From: a bacterium 1xD42-87
GTDB taxonomy: Bacteria; Bacillota; Clostridia; Lachnospirales; Lachnospiraceae
Reading direction: 5' to 3'
Length of the DNA: 64,000 nt
Assembly: GCA_003611805.1 (NCBI GenBank)
Contig: RAYM01000005.1
Coordinates: forward strand, 1-64,000
Each line of letters opens with the position of its first letter. Position 1 is the first letter of the stretch. Below are positions 52,562-61,900 of this stretch, one piece after another. The notes beneath the pieces are model-generated. The model made no database searches, was not told where the DNA came from, and saw only the letters and a program-made list of their open reading frames with translations. A program made the position numbers and the translations under genes.

Positions 52562-52590
52562 ATATAAGCATAGGTATCCCCATATAGCAA
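52562..52590 (-). promoter_or_regulatory. Promoter of the 128-residue accessory gene
   Basis: On the minus strand TTGCTA (52590-52585) and TTATAT (52567-52562) are 17 bases apart, 36 bases before the start codon. The spacer contains GGATACCTATGC, the same box as at 51668-51679. Confidence 0.6.
52568..52579. repeat. GGATACCTATGC box, copy 2 (inverted)
   Basis: Reverse complement of the box at 51668-51679, placed in the spacer of the minus-strand promoter, where a bound protein would block transcription. The XRE-type regulator encoded 100 bases away is a candidate binder. Confidence 0.45.
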
Positions 52591-52638
52591 CTGGTTTTTC
52601 CTGTTTCAGTCTTTTTCCTCCTGATAGCCGTTTTCCAG

Positions 52639-52688
52639 TTGATAACCATGCGGTTCAGAGTTAATATGCATCACTACGGAAAGGAGGA
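52639..52688 (+). promoter_or_regulatory. Promoter and leader of the XRE-type gene (repeat copy 2)
   Basis: TTGATA (52639-52644) and TAATAT (52662-52667), 17-base spacer. The following 35-base block matches that at 51710-51744 except for two bases. Confidence 0.75.
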
Positions 52689-52692
52689 CCAT

Positions 52693-52950
52693 ATGGCGAA
52701 AGGAAACATATTTACAACGCTGGATGCCGTCCTGACAGGGCAGAAGATTCACAATGCAATAAAGCAGAGCGGCTACAGCATAAGGGAATTGCAGGAGATG
52801 CTCGGCCTGTCCTGCCCGCAGCCCATATACAGATGGATCAAAGGACGCACCCTGCCCTCCATCGACAACCTGTATATGCTCAGCAGGATATTGGGCGTGC
52901 CTATGGAGAACCTACTCGTACCGGGAAACCAGGGAAGAGACTCCAGATAA
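52693..52950 (+). CDS. XRE-family helix-turn-helix regulator
   Basis: 85 residues from the ATG after GGAAAGGAGG. The HTH is clear: GQKIHNAIKQSGYSIRELQE, MLGLSCPQPIYRWIKGRTLP and SIDNLYMLSRILGVPMENLL. It is a Cro/C1-type DNA-binding protein, likely a lysogen-expressed regulator of this accessory region. It is transcribed against the phage late genes and followed by its own terminator. Confidence 0.85.
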   Translation: MAKGNIFTTLDAVLTGQKIHNAIKQSGYSIRELQEMLGLSCPQPIYRWIKGRTLPSIDNLYMLSRILGVPMENLLVPGNQGRDSR

Positions 52951-52989
52951 AATACGGGATATGGCACACTGGCAGGACGGCAAAAAAAT

Positions 52990-53026
52990 AATGCCCACGG
53001 ATGCATATATACCATCCGCGGGCATT
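52990..53026. terminator. Terminator between the XRE gene and the endolysin gene
   Basis: AATGCCCACGGATG and CATCCGCGGGCATT pair with one mismatch around a nine-base loop. It lies between convergent genes ending at 52950 and 53034, so it can serve both. Confidence 0.7.
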
Positions 53027-53033
53027 GCCTCTG

Positions 53034-54380
53034 TCATATCCTCACTGCATGGTCAAGGGATATCCATCCGTCCCGTTTATCCTGGTAGGCTTTCAGCAGC
53101 CCCCACTTTGACGCCCCTTTTCCATCAGCCTCTTCCACAATCGTAAAATTTCCAACCCCCGTATATCTCCCTGTCTTTGCATACCCTGTCCCCGGTCCTT
53201 TGCGGATATTCAAATCAGGGATTGCCACACGCACCATGTAAGGTGCGGAAAGGGTAAGGCTCTCCATGAACTGCACCTTCCCCTCATCCATGACAGCTTT
53301 CAGGATGGAGAGGATTTTCTCCCCATACTTCTCCCCTGCCGCCCAGCCTTTCCCCTGCGGGTTCTCCTTCTGCCCAAGCCACTCCACATAAGGTGCGCAG
53401 CCCCTTGTGACATAACGGAAACGGGGATCAGTCTTCTCATTCACGAGGGCATCCGTGGATGCATAGGCTTTGAGGTGCTGCACCTGCGCCCGGATGCCGA
53501 GCTGCGGCGTGTCAAAGGACAACCCCGTTTTTCCCCTCTGCGTCACCCCAAGCCCGCAGAAATTATTCTGCGAAAGTGTGACCGCAGAGCCGGAGAAAGT
53601 AAAGTTCCCTGTCTCAAGGCAGGACTGCGCAAAGGCGATATCGCCCCTCACGCCCTCTGCCTCCCCTTCCGCAAGGTACAGCGGGATCATATCCAGTACA
53701 GACGGGGCCACAGCAGGGTTCTTCGATCTGATATAGGATTTCATCTGCTCCGCTGTTGCCACGGCCTTTCCCATGATCTCCGTGTACCCGTCCGTGCCGC
53801 CCTCATCCATTGCCGCCCTGACCGCTTTACGGAATCCGTCCATGGTATACCCAATGCCAAGCTGCGTCCATAAATGCTCCGGGTCGCCATGGTTGCTGGC
53901 AATGCCCCTCGCACAGCCTTCCCTGTGGCTGATGATGACGCCGTCCGCAAGCGGGTCAAGGCTGTACTTTCCACAGAGCATGGCGAACAGCTCCACCGCC
54001 GTCTCATAAGTCCTTTTCGCCACCGCCTTTGCCGTAGCCGTGTCGGAGCAGGTGAAATTGCTGCCCGATGTGTACTTGATACATGCCGGTTCGCACATCT
54101 CCATCCCGATATGGGTATTGTTGCCGCTGCCCTTGCTGCCAGAGCCGCAGTGCCACCCCCTGTGGTTCCATGGGAGCGTCTGGTACACTGTACCGTCGTT
54201 CCCATCAATGAACCCATGGACACAGGAACTGTCATGTGACGGACTGTTCCACGAATTGATAAATGCAGATGCCTTTGGCTGCGGGCAGCCCACAGAGTGG
54301 AGCATCAGCCCTTTGACCGTGATCTTCCTCCCTGCCGTATAGCAGGGATTCCTTGTCATAATTGATTCCACCAGTTTCAT
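53034..54380 (-). CDS. Phage endolysin: amidase, glucosaminidase and SH3 domains
   Basis: 448 residues in three parts. The N-terminal N-acetylmuramoyl-L-alanine amidase (about 15-175) has zinc ligands H28 in KGLMLHSVGCPQP and a histidine in VIISHREGCARG. A glucosaminidase-type domain (about 225-360) has GDIAFAQSCLETGNFTFSGS and NNFCGLGVTQRG. A C-terminal bacterial SH3 domain (about 385-448) has IPDLNIRKGPGTGYAKTGRY. Two cutting activities in one enzyme suit rapid peptidoglycan breakdown at lysis. No signal peptide, so release depends on the holin, whose gene it overlaps by four bases. Confidence 0.92.
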   Translation of the reverse strand: MKLVESIMTRNPCYTAGRKITVKGLMLHSVGCPQPKASAFINSWNSPSHDSSCVHGFIDGNDGTVYQTLPWNHRGWHCGSGSKGSGNNTHIGMEMCEPACIKYTSGSNFTCSDTATAKAVAKRTYETAVELFAMLCGKYSLDPLADGVIISHREGCARGIASNHGDPEHLWTQLGIGYTMDGFRKAVRAAMDEGGTDGYTEIMGKAVATAEQMKSYIRSKNPAVAPSVLDMIPLYLAEGEAEGVRGDIAFAQSCLETGNFTFSGSAVTLSQNNFCGLGVTQRGKTGLSFDTPQLGIRAQVQHLKAYASTDALVNEKTDPRFRYVTRGCAPYVEWLGQKENPQGKGWAAGEKYGEKILSILKAVMDEGKVQFMESLTLSAPYMVRVAIPDLNIRKGPGTGYAKTGRYTGVGNFTIVEEADGKGASKWGLLKAYQDKRDGWISLDHAVRI

Positions 54381-54802
54381 GATTCTTCATCCCCCTTCCC
54401 GTTCTCCGCCCTGTCATGGAGCTGTGCCAGAATGTCCTTCAGCTTTTCCGGGATGGGCAGCCCCAGGTATCCGGCATTCTCCAGAAGGCTCACGCCCTCA
54501 TTAGAGATATAGAAAAAGATGACTGCCGTCCGCAGGACGCTCCCCGTGCCGATGACCTGCGCATCAAGGATGTTGGCAATCCCCACCAGCAGGAAGACCA
54601 GCACCTTCTTTGCGATGCCCCTGAATCCCACCCCGCTGGACAGCTTCCTATCTGCTGCGGCGCACATCACCCCCGTGATATAATCCACCACGGCAAAAGC
54701 GACCAGCGCATACAGCAGGCCGTCACAGCCGCCGAGGAACCAGCCGAGCCATCCCCCGACGCCTGCAAAAATGAGTTGGATCGTGTTCCAGAATTCCTTC
54801 AT
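54377..54802 (-). CDS. Phage holin (toxin secretion/phage lysis holin family)
   Basis: 141 residues from the ATG after AAAGGAGGG; a longer frame upstream runs into the terminator stem and is rejected. Hydrophobic segments at about 10-30, 32-50 and 70-110 (LVAFAVVDYITGVMCAAADR, KVLVFLLVGIANILDAQVIG) match the holin-4 family. It forms membrane holes that time endolysin release. Confidence 0.9.
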   Translation of the reverse strand: MKEFWNTIQLIFAGVGGWLGWFLGGCDGLLYALVAFAVVDYITGVMCAAADRKLSSGVGFRGIAKKVLVFLLVGIANILDAQVIGTGSVLRTAVIFFYISNEGVSLLENAGYLGLPIPEKLKDILAQLHDRAENGKGDEES

Positions 54803-54838
54803 AGTGAAACCCTCCTTTAATAGATTTTTGTTGTATAG

Positions 54839-54869
54839 AAAAAGCGGCCGCCCGATTCCGGGCAACCGC
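54839..54869 (-). terminator. Terminator between tip adhesin and holin genes
   Basis: The minus strand folds GCGGTTGCCCG / CGGGCGGCCGC (two G-T pairs) with loop GAAT, then TTTTTC. It would reduce transcription from the tail genes into the lysis genes, perhaps delaying lysis, unless late antitermination acts. Confidence 0.7.
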
Positions 54870-54898
54870 CTGTTCCCAAAAAAAACATTTAATTGTGT

Positions 54899-57019
54899 CT
54901 ACGCGCATTCCACATAGCGGATGAATGCCTTCCCGTTCCCTTCGTTCACCCCTGCCTCTGTTACTGCGGGGTAATATTTCCCGTTATGGGTGAAAGGCGC
55001 AACGCCGTCCACATAGCCGGAGCCTCCCGCGCCGGATTCCCCGCGCAGGCCGTAATTCCCGCCGAACCACCCGCCTCCGCCGCCGGAAGAACAGGTGCTG
55101 GTTGATGAATAATACGCCCCAAGCCCAAAGTTACTGGAAGGGCTGCTCCCTGTGGAAATCTGGCGTCCGCCAAGGGCACCGCCGGAACCATCGCCGCCCC
55201 GCTCACCGCCTCCATCACCGCCTTTGTGGACTGTCCCATTGTCGATTCCCCCGCCGCCTCCGCCACCTGCCACGATCAGGATGCAGGAACGGTTCACATA
55301 GGTCGGTCCGCTGGAACTGTTCGTGCCAATGCCGTAAGGTTTTGTCGCCACATGGGTAGCCCCTCCGCCGCCTGCCCCATACTGCTTGCTGCTTGTGTAA
55401 TTGTAGCCGTTCCCGCCTCCGTTTGCCCCCGATGACGTGCCATTCGGTGAGCCGCCATTAAAGATATAGATTACCTCATCTTTTTTCATTTTCTTACAGC
55501 CTTTGGAATGCCCTCCAAGACCGCCTTCTGCCGTAAAGGAATCCACTTTTGCAGCACCCCCGGAAGCGCCCCACACCTCAAACTCATAGATGCCGTCCTG
55601 TGGGATGGTGAACTGCACATAATTCCCGGTATAAGGGAAATCATACTCCGTGGTCACCCACATGGCATAAAGGGTGGCATCCGCAGGGAACACCCCTAAT
55701 TCCCCCGGCTTATAGGATGGCGTGGAGAGGGAGTCAATGCTCCATCCGCAGAAGGACATATTCTTCCGTGTGTAGGGGCTTGCCGGTACCGTGGTAGGTT
55801 CGCTCTGGGAATTCCCGTTATTGTAGTAGCAGAAAGCCGTGAAACTTTCCTTTGCCCCAGTTTCTGCCAGAATGCCCCCGTTTGGCATCAGCCCGATGGT
55901 CATCTGCTTTTTAAACACCGCATAGAGCGTGACGGGTTCTTCCGAACTGATGATATATTCCGAAAGCACCTTCTTTTCCGCGGAATCATCCTGCCGCCAC
56001 CCTACAAAGGTGTAGCCCTCCAAAGCGGCGGGCGGTGCGACGGCAATGGCATCCTCCCTGTCCGGCACAGTACGCTCCAGCGCATACCCCGTGTCAATCT
56101 GGTACGTTACTTTGACACCCGCCGCATACACCCTGTCCTCACCCACAAAAATCCGCGTCACCCTCTTAGTGGCTTCATCTTCATAGCAGAGATAAATGGT
56201 GCTTGCACTGTAGCTTTCCAATGCCCGGTACTCGTCAAGGCTCACCAGTTTCATCACAAGGCCGGTGCTGCTCATCATCTCCGTTACTTTGGAATCCAGT
56301 TCTGTCATGGATTCCCCCATACTGGAAACATCGGAAATGACACCGTCCAGCTCCCCGATGATGTTCCTTGCCGTAAACACTGCGGTACCATCCAGCACCC
56401 TATCCCCCACTTTTGTGATCCTCGAATACCCGGAAGGCTCCGATGCCGCCGTGGTGCCTGCCTGTGTGCAGACAAAAGTTGCCCACCCCGGAGCGCCTAC
56501 TGCCGTCACCGCATCGCCAACAGCATAAGATGTTGCGCGGGTGAGCGTCTCCCCTCCGCCTCCACCGCCGCTCCCGGCTTTCAGCGTGGGGAATACTTTC
56601 GTCAGGCCGTCCAAGCCTGCCGAAGATACGGTGAAGATGGCAAGTTCCAGATCATAGGAGGAATTGTTGTAATTGATGTTCACATCCGCATCCAGCGGAG
56701 GAAGTTCCAATGCCGCCTGCGCCAGTATCTTGATCGGCTCATCCGCATTGGATAAATCCAGATGGATATATACCCGCCCCTGCAGCGTTTCCCCCACATC
56801 CGCAAGACGCACATCTATCTCCGTTTCATACACTTCAAAAAAGCGGCCCCGTATCATGCCGAAGCCCTGCGAGATATGAAGCACATTGCCCCGTGCATAC
56901 GTGACTTCACACCCCTTAAAAATACCGCTTCCGGGAATCGCTGTTTCATAGATGATGGCGTCATCCTGCGGGGTCACGTTCCCGCCCTTATAGGTTTTCA
57001 GTGTGATGTTGTCAGCCAT
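54899..57019 (-). CDS. Phage tail tip adhesin / receptor-binding protein with InlB-like repeats and glycine-rich domain
   Basis: 706 residues. The N-terminus (about 1-150, MADNITLKTYKGGNVTPQDD) looks like a baseplate-docking domain. Residues about 330-395 (GYTFVGWRQDDSAEKKVL ... LYAVFKK) and 395-480 (MSFCGWSIDS ... LYAMWV) are InlB B-repeat-like modules. The C-terminal 220 residues form a glycine-rich domain (GAGGGGATHVATKP, GGGGGWFGGNYGLRG, GAGGSGYVDG) like polyglycine adhesins. It probably contacts the host surface. It overlaps the upstream tail gene by eight bases. Confidence 0.8.
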   Translation of the reverse strand: MADNITLKTYKGGNVTPQDDAIIYETAIPGSGIFKGCEVTYARGNVLHISQGFGMIRGRFFEVYETEIDVRLADVGETLQGRVYIHLDLSNADEPIKILAQAALELPPLDADVNINYNNSSYDLELAIFTVSSAGLDGLTKVFPTLKAGSGGGGGGETLTRATSYAVGDAVTAVGAPGWATFVCTQAGTTAASEPSGYSRITKVGDRVLDGTAVFTARNIIGELDGVISDVSSMGESMTELDSKVTEMMSSTGLVMKLVSLDEYRALESYSASTIYLCYEDEATKRVTRIFVGEDRVYAAGVKVTYQIDTGYALERTVPDREDAIAVAPPAALEGYTFVGWRQDDSAEKKVLSEYIISSEEPVTLYAVFKKQMTIGLMPNGGILAETGAKESFTAFCYYNNGNSQSEPTTVPASPYTRKNMSFCGWSIDSLSTPSYKPGELGVFPADATLYAMWVTTEYDFPYTGNYVQFTIPQDGIYEFEVWGASGGAAKVDSFTAEGGLGGHSKGCKKMKKDEVIYIFNGGSPNGTSSGANGGGNGYNYTSSKQYGAGGGGATHVATKPYGIGTNSSSGPTYVNRSCILIVAGGGGGGGIDNGTVHKGGDGGGERGGDGSGGALGGRQISTGSSPSSNFGLGAYYSSTSTCSSGGGGGWFGGNYGLRGESGAGGSGYVDGVAPFTHNGKYYPAVTEAGVNEGNGKAFIRYVECA

Positions 57020-58091
57020 TCTCTTGCCTCCTTAAGATCTTAGTCAAGTCCAGCCGCACCGTGCCGAACACCAGCTTGGTATTCTTCCCACGCTCCCTGC
57101 CAGTCAGGATGCTCCGGTAGCTTTCCCCGTCCGAGATGATATCCGCCACCTGCCCGAATTCCAGTTCCTCCGGCTTCACCAGTGCGTCACCGTTCAGCAT
57201 GGTTAGTTCTATGAGGTTGGAGTAGGACAAGTTTGCAAACTTGTTATGGGCGGCGCTGATGGCCGCACTCTCAAAGCTGCTCCCCTCCTCATGGGAAACC
57301 GCCTGCATCTCACTCACCACCGGGGTAATGCGGTCTCGGTCTTTCGTGTCATAGCCAAGATCAGAATGCAGGTAATAAATCCGGGTATTGGAATAATCCT
57401 CCGCATCATAAATCACCAGTTTATTCACATCCGCACTGACCTGTTTTATCGTGACGCTCTTTTTGATGATATTCGGAAGGTCGCTTTCAATCGTAATCAC
57501 CCCGGCTGACGCTTTCCCCACCGTAATCTGTATTTCCCGGTTCTGGATGTCCAGCTTTGTCTTTACAAGGATGCTGTATTTTTCCATTGCCGGGATAATC
57601 ACGGAATCAATGAGGTTCACGATATTGTAATGCCCGCCCTTATCAGAGGGCGTGATGTGCAGGCTCCAGTCCTTTGTGGCTGTAACCGCCGCCACACTTA
57701 AACCTTTGATATTCTGCATCCCATCCTCATTGGTGATGAACATTTCTTTTATCCTGTCACAGATGAACTGCTCCATACTCCCCTGCCCCTGCAGGTTCAC
57801 ATCAAAAAGCACATCCGTATTCAGCAGCTCCATGAGTGGTTTATAGGAAATGGTCTGTAGCTTCTTTGACCTGTCCGTGCCATAACCGATTTCCGTCACA
57901 ATCCCGGCATACTCCTCATCCCCACGGCTGATGCGGATATAGTCCTGCTTCTTCACTCCGGGGAGGGCAAGCACCGTCACGGTATTGCCGTCCGATGATA
58001 AATAGTCCTCTTTATAAGTGATCTCATTTACATTTGTATTGCCCACCATTTCAAAATCCTGCGTGAATATCTCCACGTTATACGGTCTCAT
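57012..58091 (-). CDS. Phage tail-associated baseplate protein (Tal/gp37-like)
   Basis: 359 residues. It follows the distal tail gene, as tail-associated (Tal) proteins do. The N-terminal MRPYNVEIFTQDFEMVGNTN and SRGDEEYAGIVTEIGYGTDR fit the ReqiPepy6 gp37-like/siphovirus baseplate hub domain; no lytic extension is visible, so it is the short form. It overlaps the next gene by eight bases. Confidence 0.8.
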   Translation of the reverse strand: MRPYNVEIFTQDFEMVGNTNVNEITYKEDYLSSDGNTVTVLALPGVKKQDYIRISRGDEEYAGIVTEIGYGTDRSKKLQTISYKPLMELLNTDVLFDVNLQGQGSMEQFICDRIKEMFITNEDGMQNIKGLSVAAVTATKDWSLHITPSDKGGHYNIVNLIDSVIIPAMEKYSILVKTKLDIQNREIQITVGKASAGVITIESDLPNIIKKSVTIKQVSADVNKLVIYDAEDYSNTRIYYLHSDLGYDTKDRDRITPVVSEMQAVSHEEGSSFESAAISAAHNKFANLSYSNLIELTMLNGDALVKPEELEFGQVADIISDGESYRSILTGRERGKNTKLVFGTVRLDLTKILRRQENG

Positions 58092-58914
58092 AGCTGATCC
58101 TCCCTTCCACCATCACGTTTAGAATGTTCAGCCCCTCATGCACTACGGAGATACGGTTGCTGCCGTACTGCAGGTGGAAGAACCGCTCCGTGGTAAAATC
58201 GCACATCTGGTACCTGTCCGCCACCACTTCATCACTGACGCCCCGCTCCGTAATGCTGTAGGGAATCTGGGTGGTATCAATGACCAGCTTATGCCCGTCC
58301 GGGATATTCCCTTCATATCTCCCGGTCTCATAAAGCACGTTGTTCACATAGTGCTTCCATACCGGGTTTACGCAGGGGCCGTACACCGTCACCCTGCATG
58401 GGCTGTCCCCGTGGCTGTCGCTGTCGATCATGAGGGTGTTCTGCGTCACATCCGCATAGGCATAGGTGTATTCGTAGGGATAGATTTTCCCGCCGATGGA
58501 GAGCGTGCCGCTGTAGCCGGAAACATTCTTATAAAACAGCCCGGTTGCAGTGAAAGCCACCTCGCAGTCTAAGCCTGCGCCTCCTGTTATTAATTCGCTC
58601 TTTGTAATCTCCGTCATCCGCACCGGGACGCGGAATGCTTCTTCCATTTCATACACAAGGGTAAGCGGAACTGCCCGGACAAATCTTGAAAATGCCCGGT
58701 AGTTCTGGTATGCGCTTTTCCCGCCAAAGAATATCCGCCCGGTCATCACGCCCTGTGAGAATAATTCCTCCAGGGGGATGAAGTCCGTGCCAATCTGTTC
58801 ATACTGCGTCCCGTCCTTATAGCCGAAGCCGCCAATGGAATGGAAAAAGGATGTCCTGGCATTCAAATCCCACGACACCCCTTCCCCGTTTATAAGCCTG
58901 AATTTCCTTATCAT
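58078..58914 (-). CDS. Phage distal tail protein (Dit)
   Basis: 278 residues, overlapping the tape measure stop by ATGA. The N-terminal belt domain (MIRKFRLINGEGVSWDLNAR, GIGGFGYKD-like segment IGGFGYKDGTQYEQIG) and the later GNIPDGHKLVIDTTQIPYS are typical of Dit hubs that join the tail tube to the baseplate. Confidence 0.85.
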   Translation of the reverse strand: MIRKFRLINGEGVSWDLNARTSFFHSIGGFGYKDGTQYEQIGTDFIPLEELFSQGVMTGRIFFGGKSAYQNYRAFSRFVRAVPLTLVYEMEEAFRVPVRMTEITKSELITGGAGLDCEVAFTATGLFYKNVSGYSGTLSIGGKIYPYEYTYAYADVTQNTLMIDSDSHGDSPCRVTVYGPCVNPVWKHYVNNVLYETGRYEGNIPDGHKLVIDTTQIPYSITERGVSDEVVADRYQMCDFTTERFFHLQYGSNRISVVHEGLNILNVMVEGRISYETV

Positions 58915-61900
58915 GAATACGCCTTTCCCAGCTCCCGGTTCAGCCCGTCAGACAGTTCCCCGACCAGTGCGCCGGAATCCAATACCACCTGGCTGTTTGC
59001 CAATCGTGGCAGATACTTTGTTACCACCTCATACATGGCATCCAGCCTTGCCGCCAGAGAGGAACTGCCGCCGGAACCTCCCTCCGCCTGCGCCCCTGCC
59101 GTCATGGAATCCGTGGCAGGGATGAGCATACCCGCCAGTTCCTTCATGGGGCCGGTCAGCTTTCCGAGGTTGCCTTTGATGCCTTTTCCGAGTAAATCAA
59201 TCATATCCGGCATAAAGGTGTGGAAGTTGGAAAGCGGTCCCTCGTCCGGCTCGGAGAAATGCAGGAAGGAGGCGATTGTCCCCGCCACATCCTTCACACT
59301 GTCCACAAGGCCGCTGATCTTGGACTTGATGCCATTGATCAGCCCGCCGATGATATCCTTGCCCCACTGCAATGCCTGTGAGGGCAGCCCCTTGATGAAG
59401 TTAATTGCACCGTCAAAGCCGCTCTTTACGGCATTCGTGATGCCGCTCATGGCATTTTTGATTCCTGAGAGCAGACTGTTGAATACATTTACAACCGCAT
59501 CTTTCAGACCGCCCACAATGCCTGTGACCGTTGACTTGATGGCATTCCACACACTGGTGATGACTTCCTTTATTGCATTGACCACAGAGCTTACTGCGGA
59601 TTTGATTGCTTCCCAAGCGGCGGTAATGGCGCTCTTGATCGCCTCCATAATGGAAATGACCGCTGACTTGATCGCCTCCCATGCCGCCACAGCCACATTT
59701 TTTATCGCTTCAATCGCAGAGGACACCGCACTCTTGATAGCTTCCCACGCCGCCGTGACCGCAGATTTGATTGCCTCCATTGCTGTGGAAATGGCATTCT
59801 TTATTGCCTCCCACGCAGAGACCACCACATCCTTGATTGCGGAAAGCACCGCCGTCACTGCGGATTTGATTGCCTCCCATACCGTGGTCACGACATTTTT
59901 GATTGCCTCCATTACCGTGGTGACGGTATTCCGTATCGCTTCCCATGCGGAGGAAAGGAAAGAGCCGATGGCATTTGTCACAGTCTCAATCACGGTTTTT
60001 ATCGCATTCCATACCGTAGAGACCACCGTCTGTATCACGTTCAGCACGGTTGTAATGATCATCTTATAGAACTCGAACCGCGCCACAATCAGCGTCTTTA
60101 TCACATCAAGGACAGTCTGGAAGATATTCTTTATCCCTTCCCATAAGCCGCTGAAAAAGTCTTTCAAGCCGTTCCAGATGGACTGCGCCGCCCCGGTGAT
60201 GGCGTTCCAGATATTGGAGAAAAAGTCTTTCAGCCCATTCCATACCGCAACAGCCGCTTCTTTTATGACATTCCATAAGTTGATCCAGAACTCCCGGAAT
60301 CCCTCGCAGTTATTCCACAGTGCCACGAAAATGGCAATCAGTGCCGCGATTGCCGCAATGACCAGCGTTACCGGGTTCGCCGCAAGGATACCCCACAGCG
60401 CACTAAGCCCTCCGCCGATACTGGAAATGCCGCCGATCAGTGTCGGGATGAATGTCATAATACTGCCCACCGCCGAGACCACTTTCCCGATCACGATAAG
60501 CACGGGACCGATTGCCGCCGCAAGCAGGCCGATGGTGACGATGGTGTTCTTGGTGCCTTCATCCATGCCGTTGAGCTTGTCAACGAAGCCCTGCACCCAT
60601 GTGACAATCTGGCGGATGGCTGGCATGAGGATTTCACCAAAGGAAATAGCCAGCTCCTCCAACTGGCTCTTTAAGATGGTAAGCTGCCCGGCAAGGTTAT
60701 CCTGCATGGTTGCCGCCATTTCCGCAGACTTCCCGTCGCAGTTTGCTATGGCGCTGCTTACCTTCTCAATGTCCGCAGGGGCGGCGTTCATCAGTGCGAG
60801 GAATCCTGACATGGCATTCTTCCCCACCAAAGCCTCTGCCGCCGCTGCTTTCTCTGATTCAGACAGGCCGCCGAAAGCCGTCCGGCAGTCAGCGAGGATG
60901 GCGCTTAAATCCCTCATGCTCCCGTCCGCATTGGTGGTGGCGATAGTCACTTCCCCAATGCTCGAACCGCAGATCTTCACTTCCCCGGAAAGGTTGCTCA
61001 TGATGGTACGGAGCGCGGTACCGGCCTGCGTGGACTTGATGCCCGCATTGCCCATCAGACCGATTGCCTCTGCGGTATCTTCTGCTGAAAATCCCAAAGC
61101 CCCGGCAATGGGCGCACAGTATTTGAAGGTCTCGCCCATCATGGATACGTTGGTATTGGCATTACTGGATGCCGCCGCAAGGATATCTGCGAAATGCCCG
61201 GAATCGGCAGCCGTTAAACCGAAAGCGGTCAGTGCGTCCGTCACAATGTCAGAGGTGCTTGCCAAATCCTCCCCGGAGGCAGCGGCAAGGTTCATGATGC
61301 CCTCAATGCCGGAAAGCATATCAGAGGTTTTCCAACCCGCCATTGCCATGTAGTTCATGGCCTCGGCTGCCTCGGATGCGGAGAACTTGGTCTTGCTGCC
61401 CATCTCCCTTGCCTTATCCCGGAGGGCATCCAGGTCACTTCCCGTTGCCCCGGACACAGCCGCCACCTGGCTCATGGCAGAATCGAAATCGGCGGCGGTC
61501 TTCACTGCCACCGTGCCAAGCCCCACAATAGGCGTAGTCACGCCTTTGGTGAGGGTAGTCCCTACACCGGAAATCTTATCTCCAAGGTTCTTTAAATCCT
61601 CTCCTGTGGCGGCTATCTTCTGAATTGCCACCGCTGACTGGTTCGCCTGGTTTTCGAGGTTCCTCAGCTTTTCCTCTGTCTCGATAATCTCCCTCTGCAA
61701 ACCATCGTACTGCTCCTGGGTGACCTCCCCTTTTGCCAGTGCTTCATTTGCCTGCTGTGCTGCCGTCTTTAAGGTTTCCAGCTTTTCTTTCGTTTCCGCA
61801 ACCGCCTGTGCAAGGAGCCTGTGCTTCTGTGCCAGCAGTTCCGTATTGCCGGGGTCCAGCTTTAGGAGCCTTTCCACGTCCCGTAGCTGTGACTGAGTAG

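Noticed and set aside
54803-54865. Upstream extension of the holin frame
   Set aside because: It runs through the terminator stem and lacks a ribosome site; the ATG after AAAGGAGGG fits the family.
59530-60260. Possible CRISPR-like array because of regular 33-base repeats
   Set aside because: Repeats are contiguous, imperfect and in frame within the tape measure gene, with no unique spacers.
58840-61353. Two long plus-strand frames opposite the tape measure gene
   Set aside because: They mirror the Trp/Ala repeats and Ala-rich core of the tape measure protein; no independent signals.
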